Source: Bacillus_CJ salitolerans (GTDB lineage: Bacteria > Bacillota > Bacilli > Bacillales > SA4). From it: a DNA stretch of 64,000 nucleotides. Made by a program: the position numbers and the translations under genes. A model generated the notes under the pieces. It was not told the DNA's origin, made no database searches, and saw only the letters and a list, made by a program, of their open reading frames with translations. Location of the stretch: assembly GCF_042680805.1 (NCBI RefSeq), contig NZ_JBHUEM010000005.1, forward strand, positions 62,001 through 126,000, given 5' to 3'. Positions 8,483-15,258 of the stretch are shown here, in pieces (within the stretch, counting starts at the first letter, position 1; every line of letters starts with the position of its first letter).

Positions 8483-9181
8483 TTACGAAATTTGACTCAC
8501 TTTTTCAGTCTTTTCGAATACAATCCAATTATTTTTTAGAGCTAATAATACCGCTGCAATCGTTGTATTGACCTCTAGTTTTTTCACGACATTTTTTATA
8601 TGTGTAGATGCCGTCGCATCAGTAATATAAAGGGTTTGAGCGATTTCCGAATTAGACAAACCTCTTGCTGAAAGCTCAAGAACCTCCCACTCTCTTTTGG
8701 TTAAAAGACCTTTTGGTCGAGTAGGTATTACTAATTCAGATGTAAAAACTAAACTTTTTACCATTTGGAGCATCTTTTGGTATCCTTCTAACACAGTACA
8801 GGACAATTTGTTGTCCAAATAGATGCGATTCTCGATCACATTTAAAACTGCATTGACCAAAATTTGACCTGAACTGGACTTAAGGACAAACCCTTTCACT
8901 TTCCTAGAAAGAATATCAAGTGTCTGTTCGTTGTCTTTGACCATAGACAGGACAATTACTTTTGCACCAAGAGAAATTACCTTTTCTAGAAGTTTCAAAC
9001 CTTTATTATCTGGATAGGAAAAGACATCGATGATTACGATACTTTCATCAAACTTTGATGGTTGTTCCTCTATCCATGATTCGTCGCAAATAGTAATATC
9101 TAAATCTGTCAGATGAAGAGAAAGAATTCGTTTCATTCCTTCCCTGTACTCTCTTTGTTCGTCCAAAATAAAAATGTTCAA
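8483..9181 (-). CDS. Orphan LuxR/NarL-type response regulator
   Basis: The TTG start at 9181 is chosen because AAGGGAG lies 8 nt upstream and the product then opens directly with the receiver strand (NIFILDEQREY). The receiver domain (1-120) keeps an acidic pair after strand 1 and a phospho-acceptor-like Asp in VIIDVFS, and a Lys in FVLKSSS. The C-terminal HTH (about 158-222) is a standard LuxR domain (LTKREWEVLELSARGLSNSE). No sensor kinase is present in the window. A strong promoter and structured leader precede it. Confidence 0.88.
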   Translation of the reverse strand: MNIFILDEQREYREGMKRILSLHLTDLDITICDESWIEEQPSKFDESIVIIDVFSYPDNKGLKLLEKVISLGAKVIVLSMVKDNEQTLDILSRKVKGFVLKSSSGQILVNAVLNVIENRIYLDNKLSCTVLEGYQKMLQMVKSLVFTSELVIPTRPKGLLTKREWEVLELSARGLSNSEIAQTLYITDATASTHIKNVVKKLEVNTTIAAVLLALKNNWIVFEKTEKVSQIS

Positions 9182-9202
9182 CCTACCAGCTCCCTTAAAC
9201 AC

Positions 9203-9272
9203 AAAAAAGGAACTCCTCTCTAAAAACTACTCGTTCGCTGGAGTAGTATGGTTTAGAGGGGAATTCCCTTTT
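9203..9272 (-). promoter_or_regulatory. Class A structured leader with terminator, copy 1
   Basis: On the minus strand a long hairpin begins AAAAGGGAATTCCCCTCTAAA, closes with TTTAGAGAGGAGTTCC and ends in TTTTTT. Inner stem ACTACTC/GAGTAGT. It lies between the promoter at 9325-9353 and the LuxR-type start, so it would end most transcripts before the gene unless bypassed. The same GGGAATwCCCC core occurs in two other leaders (58933-59016 and 62388-62464). Confidence 0.7.
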
Positions 9273-9324
9273 AATATATCGTTCAATTTAATTTGTTATT
9301 TGAATGCAGAATAAATCTATATTT

Positions 9325-9353
9325 ATTATAGTATGCTTTCCAGTGAGAATCAA
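9325..9353 (-). promoter_or_regulatory. Sigma-A promoter of the LuxR-type regulator
   Basis: Minus strand TTGATT (9353-9348), 17-nt spacer and TATAAT (9330-9325). The start would lie near 9318, giving a leader of about 137 nt. The -35 overlaps the 3' end of the upstream gene. Confidence 0.75.
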
Positions 9354-9967
9354 TGACCTTTCACCCAATTTTGCGGACGTGGTGCAGAAATCATTTTAAT
9401 TTCACCTTTCTGGCTCAGCAATACATATTGTCCAAATCCATCACTTGATACATACCAACACATTTTAGAAGCTAGAGATAGCGCTGACTTATGATTATGC
9501 ACTGGATATGGTGATTTGTAAACATGTTTACTCCACCCAACTTCTACCCCTTTATTTGTAACACCAACAAGTTTCCTTTCGCTTTGGTTTACAATCCAAC
9601 AACCGTACGTTTTTGTAGGGTCAATATACCAGGTCGCGTCATCTCGTGGAGAGTCAATATCTGGTTTGAACGGGTATGTTGATTGCTCCTCATCAAAAGC
9701 GTGACCAGCAAACTCATAAAAAGTCTCTTCATCATCTTGTATAGAATCTTCATAATAGATATCCATTTCAACATCATCCTCAATTGGACACTTCCGAAGA
9801 CATCTTGCATAAACATTAGGGCTTTCTATGTCAGCTGAAGGATAATAGCCACACTTATTTGTAAAAGGATCGAATAACGAGCATCCGGTTTTACATGTTG
9901 GCCTCTCCTTTCGTGAGTCCCTAGTTTGTTTAGTTTTTGTATTATCGATGATTAGTTGTAGTGACAT
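9350..9967 (-). CDS. Hypothetical Cys-rich protein
   Basis: A 205-residue soluble protein with AGGAGGG before the ATG. The N-terminal third has six cysteines (CKTGCSLFDPFTNKCGYY, then CLRKC), suggesting metal or Fe-S binding. An acidic region (about 60-100) follows. The C-terminal part has Trp and Lys-rich strands. Last gene of the three-gene operon 11318-9350. No family recognised. Confidence 0.7.
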   Translation of the reverse strand: MSLQLIIDNTKTKQTRDSRKERPTCKTGCSLFDPFTNKCGYYPSADIESPNVYARCLRKCPIEDDVEMDIYYEDSIQDDEETFYEFAGHAFDEEQSTYPFKPDIDSPRDDATWYIDPTKTYGCWIVNQSERKLVGVTNKGVEVGWSKHVYKSPYPVHNHKSALSLASKMCWYVSSDGFGQYVLLSQKGEIKMISAPRPQNWVKGH

Positions 9968-9993
9968 AGGGAAACCCTCCTAACGTTAATGAT

Positions 9994-10587
9994 TTATGCT
10001 GCTCCGAGAAATATAAAAGGCATGATGGTTGATAATAATAGAATGATAGTTGAGCCTATGAATAAGCGTTTAGACCATCGATTATAATCTGGATGCGTAA
10101 TTAATTTATAAATGTACCGTAAGGCTAACCCCACTAGGATCATTCCAACGGAAGAATAGATTCCGACCTTTGTGAGCACCTTCAAAAAATCACCTGCTAA
10201 TACCGATACTCCCATTGCATTTGTCGTTAAGATAATAAGTGGCACGCCTCGGAATAAGATGAGAACAAGAAGCGAACTAATCATAACGCCAGTGCTCCAT
10301 TTAGTCCATTGTCCGATTTTCATCATCATACTAAAAGCCATCACTACCACAGCTGCTAAAAAAATAACCGTAATAAACTTAATACCTGTCGAATATACAA
10401 CGGGCAACAATTCATTAGCTCTTTCCCCTAGTAGAGAGAATGTAGTTAAATCTCCAGAACCCTCTTTATGTTCAAAAGGCATTCTATTTATATCCTTCTG
10501 TGAGTCAAACGGTGATGCCGAAGCTAGTATTGTAGTTGCAGACATAAGAAAAAACACTGCTAACATAAAACTTACTACTTTTTTCAT
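9994..10587 (-). CDS. Secreted/membrane protein, possible VirB2/TrbC-like transfer component
   Basis: The 197-residue protein has a signal peptide (MKKVVSFMLAVFFLMSATTI) cleaved near ASA, then four hydrophobic segments (about 62-85, 92-115, 125-150, 175-196). A signal peptide followed by helical hairpins resembles VirB2/TrbC pilins and related conjugation membrane proteins, but it is longer than a pilin. Its ATG overlaps the upstream stop codon (ATGA), indicating coupled translation. The transfer role is inference from the element's content. Confidence 0.68.
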   Translation of the reverse strand: MKKVVSFMLAVFFLMSATTILASASPFDSQKDINRMPFEHKEGSGDLTTFSLLGERANELLPVVYSTGIKFITVIFLAAVVVMAFSMMMKIGQWTKWSTGVMISSLLVLILFRGVPLIILTTNAMGVSVLAGDFLKVLTKVGIYSSVGMILVGLALRYIYKLITHPDYNRWSKRLFIGSTIILLLSTIMPFIFLGAA

Positions 10588-11318
10588 CGTCTTCCTCTTC
10601 CACTCTTAGCAAGCTGAGGTCTATCACTTCCCTGAAAGAAGCGCATATTTACCTTTCGTAAATTCCAATGCATAATGCCTTTTACGACAGGAAGTTTCTC
10701 ATAAAACATTTTACCTTGCTCGTTATCTCTTGTTACTTCCATGAACTTATGCATCATAGATACCCAGTTTCCTAAAATTTGCATATTAACACCTGTATCT
10801 ACATTTTGTAGTAGAGACGCTAATTCATTTGTATTTACACGTAAGTCTACAAAGACATTTTCAATATTATTTCCTTTCCCTTTGAACTCCATTGCTACTA
10901 CATACTTATGCAATCTTACTAAGGCTTTGAACTTTTTTGTCAAAATAACCTGTGTTTCAAGAGCATTCATTTTAGTAAGGGTATGAATGTTGATACGAAT
11001 CTCTATGTTTTCACCATTAATCACGCCAGTAGATGAAATGGGTAAATTAATATCGAACCTACACTTACGATCAGGAATGCTCTTTTCACTCGCAATGGAA
11101 GTAAAAAATGGGACCATCCACTTTGTCCAAGAATCGATGATATCAGTACGGAGATTTTGAAAATAAACGTTTTCGGAGTTAACCCCCGGTGTAAAATCTC
11201 CATCCATTAAAACCTGATCTTGATCAGCAGAATATCTTACAGCTAATACATCACATGAACATTTATGTTCGATTAATTCTGATATAAATGAGTCAAATCT
11301 AGTTTCACTTAATTGCAT
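10584..11318 (-). CDS. Hypothetical protein, first gene of operon
   Basis: The ATG at 11318 has GGAGAGG nine nt upstream; earlier in-frame codons lack a site. The 244-residue product is soluble with an alpha/beta core (VFVDLRVNTNELASLLQ) and a basic C-terminus (LAKSGRGRR). It is translationally coupled to the membrane protein. It starts downstream of a palindromic operator shared with a divergent gene. No family recognised. Confidence 0.7.
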   Translation of the reverse strand: MQLSETRFDSFISELIEHKCSCDVLAVRYSADQDQVLMDGDFTPGVNSENVYFQNLRTDIIDSWTKWMVPFFTSIASEKSIPDRKCRFDINLPISSTGVINGENIEIRINIHTLTKMNALETQVILTKKFKALVRLHKYVVAMEFKGKGNNIENVFVDLRVNTNELASLLQNVDTGVNMQILGNWVSMMHKFMEVTRDNEQGKMFYEKLPVVKGIMHWNLRKVNMRFFQGSDRPQLAKSGRGRR

Positions 11319-11383
11319 TTTGCGACACCTCTCCATACCACTGTTAATTGAATATTCTTGATGGAACAAAGTAGGTAGTTATT

Positions 11384-11420
11384 TTTATTGTCACATATTA
11401 TCACATTATGTGACAATAAA
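11384..11420. promoter_or_regulatory. Palindromic operator between divergent genes
   Basis: Perfect 14-bp arms TTTATTGTCACATA and TATGTGACAATAAA are separated by 9 nt. TCACAT/ATGTGA half-sites occur three times, giving a nested 13-bp palindrome TCACATTATGTGA (11401-11413). It lies between the divergent starts at 11318 (minus) and 11506 (plus). It lacks a T-tract and so is read as a protein-binding site, not a terminator. Confidence 0.65.
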
Positions 11421-11505
11421 TTAATTTATATTATACATAAACTACCACTTTGCTACAATACTTTGATAAAATAAACACAAGTTTACTATTGGGGGAATGA
11501 AACGT

Positions 11506-11694
11506 ATGTCTGAACAGAACACTTCTAAGAAGAATTCCTATAAAACCATACGCATCGATTATAATAGCTTCGAAAAACTCGAAAAGATAGCAGAAACATT
11601 AACACAAGAACTTCAAATAAATGTTTCAAAAGCTGCTGCTGTAAAATATTTAGTCAATAACTTTGCTGGCCTTAATAAAAAAGAACATAAATAG
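11506..11694 (+). CDS. Small DNA-binding-like protein (ribbon-helix-helix type?)
   Basis: A 62-residue basic protein from ATG 11506 (GGGGGA nine nt upstream; the ATG at 11497 is too close). The pattern of an extended basic N-terminus (SYKTIRIDY) followed by two helices (FEKLEKIAETLTQEL and SKAAAVKYLVNNFAG) fits a ribbon-helix-helix repressor. It is divergent from the 11318 operon and convergent with aimP. A role in binding the 11384-11420 palindrome is inference. Confidence 0.65.
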   Translation: MSEQNTSKKNSYKTIRIDYNSFEKLEKIAETLTQELQINVSKAAAVKYLVNNFAGLNKKEHK

Positions 11695-11704
11695 TCTGAT
11701 TGGT

Positions 11705-11750
11705 AGCCAGTCAATAAACCATTGAAAATTTAAAATTGACTGGCTTTTTT
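11705..11750 (+). terminator. Terminator of the small DNA-binding-like gene
   Basis: An 11-bp stem AGCCAGTCAAT/ATTGACTGGCT followed by TTTTTT on the plus strand. On the minus strand there is no T-tract, so it should not stop transcription coming from the aimP side. Confidence 0.8.
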
Positions 11751-11765
11751 GTACCCTTTAGAAAA

Positions 11766-11805
11766 AAATTAAGTAAATTTACCATTTTAGACAATTACTT
11801 AATTT
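11766..11805 (-). promoter_or_regulatory. Candidate AimR operator with embedded minus-strand promoter
   Basis: Perfect inverted repeat AAATTAAGTAA (11766-11776) and TTACTTAATTT (11795-11805), 18-nt spacer. On the minus strand TTGTCT (11794-11789), a 17-nt spacer and TAATTT (11771-11766) form a sigma-A-like promoter whose -10 lies inside one arm and whose -35 abuts the other. In arbitrium phages AimR binds a spaced inverted repeat just downstream of aimP to control aimX; this site has the same relative position. The transcript would run antisense to the small gene at 11506-11694. Confidence 0.5.
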
Positions 11806-11820
11806 GCCCTTAAACTACAA

Positions 11821-11866
11821 GAGACAACATCCATTAAGTTGTAAAAAACTTAATGAATGTTGTCTC
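11821..11866. terminator. Strong hairpin directly after aimP
   Basis: A 20-bp stem with one mismatch (GAGACAACAT... / ...ATGTTGTCTC) and a 6-nt loop starts 6 nt beyond the aimP stop codon. It lacks a good T-tract on the minus strand, so it may be a weak terminator or a 3' stabiliser of the aimP mRNA. Confidence 0.55.
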
Positions 11867-11872
11867 TAATTT

Positions 11873-12064
11873 TTAATGTCCGCCCGTTCCAGGATCTTGG
11901 ACACTTTGGCTAATCACTATGTCGTCTGTATTAAAAACTATTTCATCTTTGAAGAGCTTAAACTTCTCTTCTTTCTTTGCATTAACTTCATCACTAGCGA
12001 ATACTCCTAGTCCAAGAGTTAAAGTCAATGATGCTCCTAAACAAACCTTAACAAACTTATTCAT
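11873..12064 (-). CDS. aimP: AimP-like exported signal pro-peptide
   Basis: The 63-residue product has a signal peptide (MNKFVKVCLGASLTLTLGLG, cleaved near VNA), a charged pro-region and the C-terminal end SVQDPGTGGH. This is the layout of Phr/AimP pro-peptides, where a 5-7 residue C-terminal peptide is released outside and re-imported by the oligopeptide permease. The likely mature signal is within DPGTGGH. It lies directly downstream of the AimR-like receptor gene on the same strand, the standard receptor-peptide order. AimP identity is inferred from the neighbour and size. Confidence 0.72.
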   Translation of the reverse strand: MNKFVKVCLGASLTLTLGLGVFASDEVNAKKEEKFKLFKDEIVFNTDDIVISQSVQDPGTGGH

Positions 12065-12143
12065 ATTGTCACCTCATATATCATTTAACTGACATATTCC
12101 TAAATTTATTATAATCTTCCATATTTGGAGAATCAACACTTTT

Positions 12144-13271
12144 TTACAAATCACTGGCTAAACTTCTGATTAAGCTTGCATAGAATAGATTTCCACCTGT
12201 TTGGAATCCCTCAATAGCAACCTTTAAAAGGGCTTGATTTCTAAGACATATACCTTTGTAATACAATTGGAAGGAAGTTAACTCGCCCCTTTTCCTTTCA
12301 ATTTCATTCAAAATTGATAAGCACTTATCTTGGTTTTCTTTCCCTTCCAATCTAGCATGATAATGGCAGACTTCTGCTCGATCTGATAAAAAGAGTTCAT
12401 TAAAATCATTGTGTATTAGACGAATAAAATCATGCGTAGCTTCTAATTGTACTCTTTTTATAGTGAAATCCTTATTTACTACTTCTAATAAGGATAATGA
12501 TTTTTTAATATATTGGATGCTCTGTTCATAATCATGTTCTGCATGTAACTGAGCGAGTAACGCATAGGCAGAAATTATAGGAAAATGATAAATGTTTCCA
12601 GAATTAATGATAGTCCAAGCCATTTCCCGTGCCTTTTCCTTTTCATTTCGAGCCATGAACACAGTTGATTTCATTTCCCATACCCTAATCAGCATAGAAT
12701 GTTTGAAATAACTATCTTCAAGTTGCAATACTAACTCTGTAACATCATCTACTAAATCTAACATGACGTTCCAAGCATTAAGGTCATAAAAGCTATATAA
12801 AGTTAGGATCTCCATCATGACCTTAGATGTTTCTTTTGTAAAGTTCGTATTTAATTTTATTTGCTCAGTTCGCCTATACATTTCCTGTTTTTTATTAACA
12901 AAAGCACCACGATTTCTTTGCATTAACAATAGATATAGAGGAGAAAATTCTGGATTGTCAAATTTGTATGCCAATTCTTCGGCTAATTCGAAATATCCAT
13001 TGTTCATTAAATATTCTAATATCATTGGCTCATTATCTGGACGATCGGAAAGTATACAAAATTCCCTCATTACTCGATTAAAGATATCTGGCTCGCCTTC
13101 GTATAATAATTCTGCCAATTTATAAAAATTTGAAAAATGAAATGCAGCTTTTCCTTTAAATATAAGAGTAACGTTAGCTGGTGTACATTCGAATAAAATA
13201 GAAATGTCTTTCTTTTTAATTCTTTTCTTTTTTAAATCAGCCTCTAGTCGGCACAAAAACTTAGTATACAT
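12144..13271 (-). CDS. aimR: AimR-like arbitrium receptor (helix-turn-helix plus TPR)
   Basis: The 375-residue protein has an N-terminal HTH (about 8-55, KKKDISILFECTPANVTLIF) and then TPR-like helical repeats to the end. Length and layout match AimR (about 380 residues), the phage lysis-lysogeny receptor that binds DNA and releases it upon AimP binding. The segment FNRVMREFC and the C-terminal YYKGICLRNQALLKVAIEGF resemble AimR of SPbeta group phages. Other RRNPP receptors (Rap, PlcR, NprR) are alternatives, but Rap lacks the HTH and PlcR-type N-termini differ. The mRNA leader carries a c-di-GMP riboswitch. Confidence 0.75.
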   Translation of the reverse strand: MYTKFLCRLEADLKKKRIKKKDISILFECTPANVTLIFKGKAAFHFSNFYKLAELLYEGEPDIFNRVMREFCILSDRPDNEPMILEYLMNNGYFELAEELAYKFDNPEFSPLYLLLMQRNRGAFVNKKQEMYRRTEQIKLNTNFTKETSKVMMEILTLYSFYDLNAWNVMLDLVDDVTELVLQLEDSYFKHSMLIRVWEMKSTVFMARNEKEKAREMAWTIINSGNIYHFPIISAYALLAQLHAEHDYEQSIQYIKKSLSLLEVVNKDFTIKRVQLEATHDFIRLIHNDFNELFLSDRAEVCHYHARLEGKENQDKCLSILNEIERKRGELTSFQLYYKGICLRNQALLKVAIEGFQTGGNLFYASLIRSLASDL

Positions 13272-13377
13272 ATTATCACTTCACTTTCAAGTTTAATATC
13301 TATTTGCACGAATAGTCTAGAAGATTTGGAGTCGTATAAGCTGTATACTGTATATTTATCCTCTAGGCGTAGATAAT

Positions 13378-13402
13378 AAAAAAGTATCCTACATAGGATA
13401 CC
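13378..13402 (-). terminator. Expression-platform terminator of the c-di-GMP riboswitch
   Basis: On the minus strand GTATCCT-ATGT-AGGATAC is followed by TTTTTT. It starts immediately after the riboswitch aptamer and about 107 nt before the aimR start. The 5' arm TATCC is complementary to GGATA at the 3' end of the aptamer, giving a possible antiterminator. Confidence 0.8.
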
Positions 13403-13497
13403 TCATGGATTATCCCGATAGCTGGCTAGCATAGTTTATCACTTTAGCCCCTTAAGCTTTGCGTCACCACTTTTCAATGGTTTTGCCTTTAACGGAT
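13403..13497 (-). promoter_or_regulatory. Cyclic di-GMP-I (GEMM-I) riboswitch
   Basis: The minus strand carries the class hallmark segments GGCAAAACC, GAAA tetraloop, GTGGTGACGCAAAGC, GGGGCTAA and TAGCCAGCTATCGGGAT in the right order and spacing. GACGCAAAGC and the AGCCAGC-type receptor are the most conserved parts of the c-di-GMP-I aptamer. It is followed by an intrinsic terminator and then by the aimR-like gene; no convincing promoter lies between the terminator and aimR, so the switch should control aimR transcription. Confidence 0.87.
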
Positions 13498-13502
13498 GTA
13501 TA

Positions 13503-13577
13503 TAGATATAAATTAGTACTTTTGTAATATATTATATTGAAACGAGAATGCTTATCAGTACAAAAGTAGTATATCTA
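13503..13577 (-). promoter_or_regulatory. Promoter flanked by a long inverted repeat, upstream of the riboswitch
   Basis: Arms TAGATATA..TACTTTTGTA (13503-13526) and TACAAAAGTA.TATATCTA (13559-13577) enclose 32 nt. In between, the minus strand has CTGATA (13558-13553), a 16-nt spacer and TATAAT (13536-13531). A regulator bound to both arms would bracket the promoter that drives the riboswitch and aimR. The region 13578-13760 holds no gene. Confidence 0.5.
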
Positions 13578-13760
13578 TTTATTTACCTCTTGACAATGCT
13601 ATTTGGCAAAGTTGTTCTATATTTCCAATAGTATGAAACTTCTCTTAACTTACTCAACTTCCACTTGTTAATCTTATCCAGATATACCAACTCTCCTTTC
13701 TTACCTAATAACAATAGTAAAAAGGACTAAAATAAAGCATTAATCCTTTTTATCTTGCTA

Positions 13761-14345
13761 CTAAGCGTTTTGGTTCATATTAGATAGTTCTATTACTCTC
13801 ATTTGAATGGCTCCTTTAGTCCTTCGGAGAAGCTCTCCTGCTTCTTCATAAACTAAACCTTGTCGAAGCAAGTTCATTAGTTTTCGATCTTCCTCATCAG
13901 ACCATCTTTCGTAAGCTCGTTTAGCTTGTGTTTGACGTTTACAAGCATCTTCTACCCAAGTTGGCTCAGGTAAGATGGAATACCTTTCATATTTCGTGAA
14001 ATCAATCTTGTCTTGGTTCTTCTTTGCCCAATTCCAGAAGTCTTTCGGAGCAATCATTTGATAAGTACATTTCTTCCTAGTAACCTTCTCTTTTACAGGA
14101 AGTCCCTCATTTTTTTTCAGTTTTCCTAATTGGTAAGGTGTTGTTTTTAATAGCCTAGCTAATTCCTTAAGTGTCAATTCACCCTCATGATCTTTAGTAC
14201 TAAGACCCATTCGTTTTAATTTAGCTTCCACTGAACCAATATCCCTATCTAAGGTAGTTGCAATTGTCTCCAAATCGAATTTTCCTACTATTTCATAGAG
14301 ATATTCTTCTTCTTTGGTTGTCCAAATTCTATATGTTCGGACCAT
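13761..14345 (-). CDS. SANT/Myb-like DNA-binding protein
   Basis: The ATG at 14345 has AGAGGAG 8 nt upstream. The 194-residue product begins with a SANT/Myb-like repeat (YRIWTTKEEEYLYEIVGKFD), continues with a MerR-like helix-turn-helix (LTLKELARLLKTTPYQLGKL) and ends with a second SANT-like repeat (RWSDEEDRKLMNLLRQGLV). Such proteins occur in Bacillus phages and plasmids as putative regulators. It is the last gene of the 18953-13761 unit and lies behind a terminator. Confidence 0.75.
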   Translation of the reverse strand: MVRTYRIWTTKEEEYLYEIVGKFDLETIATTLDRDIGSVEAKLKRMGLSTKDHEGELTLKELARLLKTTPYQLGKLKKNEGLPVKEKVTRKKCTYQMIAPKDFWNWAKKNQDKIDFTKYERYSILPEPTWVEDACKRQTQAKRAYERWSDEEDRKLMNLLRQGLVYEEAGELLRRTKGAIQMRVIELSNMNQNA

Positions 14346-14373
14346 AATATATACTCCTCTCAACGTTAAAATG

Positions 14374-14410
14374 AAAAAAGGAGCAAGCACATGGTATCTG
14401 TACTTACTCC
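14374..14410 (-). terminator. Intergenic terminator 28 nt before the next start codon
   Basis: On the minus strand a 12-bp stem with two G-T pairs (GGAGTAAGTACA / TGTGCTTGCTCC) is followed by TTTTTT. It ends 28 nt upstream of the SANT/Myb-like ATG, leaving no room for a promoter other than inside the hairpin. Confidence 0.8.
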
Positions 14411-14431
14411 CTCTCTTTGTTTACTTTTTTA

Positions 14432-15202
14432 TTAACAAACGGCTGCCATGTACTCATCCGGTATGAGATAATCCTGAGAAATGGTTCGTTCAATGGCATC
14501 AATATGTTGGACAGTGATATCCTTTTCCGTACGATTCACAACTACGGATAAGATTTCTCCAACACCAACCATCGAACTTGCGTCACCCATGTTTAACCAA
14601 ATACGGTTCCCATCGGACACATGAACGTACTCATTCTCAATCCCGACAACTTGAACAGTCCATTTTTGCTCTCCCATTAAACCGTCTCTTATACGAGCTG
14701 TTGCCAGTTCAGAATATGATCCATCCAGTTCAATGTTTTCATCATCTTCAGATAAGTCTTCCATTGTTAGACAATCCTCAATTGGTTGTTGTTCCATCAT
14801 CATATCTAACTGGTTTAACTCATCATCCATTGATACCGTTACGTAATTGTCGGGTTCCATACAATCAATATAGGAATCCTGAGACATAGGCTCTTCGTAT
14901 TGCTCCGCTTGAGGCCCATTCACTTCTTGTTCAATCATTGAAAGAAATTGTAAGGTATCATCATTTAATACTGCTCTTTTAACCTCTGGTACTTGCGTAG
15001 TTTCAACTGGAGCAGATTCAACGACTGTTTCAGTGACCAACTCCATCTCCATTTGCTTTTCTTCTTGATAACTCATTACAAAATCATATGTTACCATTCG
15101 AGAAACACGGATAATGTCTGCTTTGATCATACAATATTGCTCCAATACATGAATCACTACTAGTTGAATGATAGATAATGCATCTACTACTGCAATTGTC
15201 AT
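14432..15202 (-). CDS. Hypothetical acidic protein
   Basis: The ATG at 15202 has GAGAGGAAG nine nt upstream. The 256-residue product has an N-terminal alpha/beta part (TIAVVDALSIIQLVVIHVLE), a long Glu/Asp/Met-rich linker (about 55-165) and a beta-rich, OB-like C-terminal domain (KWTVQVVGIENEYVHVSDG). It lies between the SNF2 helicase and the SANT-like protein. No family recognised. Confidence 0.65.
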   Translation of the reverse strand: MTIAVVDALSIIQLVVIHVLEQYCMIKADIIRVSRMVTYDFVMSYQEEKQMEMELVTETVVESAPVETTQVPEVKRAVLNDDTLQFLSMIEQEVNGPQAEQYEEPMSQDSYIDCMEPDNYVTVSMDDELNQLDMMMEQQPIEDCLTMEDLSEDDENIELDGSYSELATARIRDGLMGEQKWTVQVVGIENEYVHVSDGNRIWLNMGDASSMVGVGEILSVVVNRTEKDITVQHIDAIERTISQDYLIPDEYMAAVC

Positions 15203-15233
15203 ATTTAATATCTTCCTCTCATTTTTAATTAAA

Positions 15234-15255
15234 GAGAACATCCATAAGGATGTTC
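15234..15255 (-). terminator. Intergenic hairpin after the helicase gene
   Basis: Stem GAACATCC/GGATGTTC, 4-nt loop, followed on the minus strand by TCTTTAATT. The T-tract is imperfect, so it is a weak terminator at best. Confidence 0.5.
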
Positions 15256-15258
15256 CAT

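Noticed and set aside
10172..10609. 145-residue plus-strand frame antisense to the membrane-protein gene
   Set aside because: No ribosome binding site, fully antisense to two coupled genes, composition of a frame shadow.
11705..11750. Terminator for aimP-side transcription
   Set aside because: The T-tract is only on the plus strand, so it should not stop minus-strand RNA.
11873..13271. Ordinary Rap-Phr phosphatase pair
   Set aside because: The receptor has an N-terminal helix-turn-helix and AimR-like length and C-terminus; Rap proteins have a three-helix bundle there.
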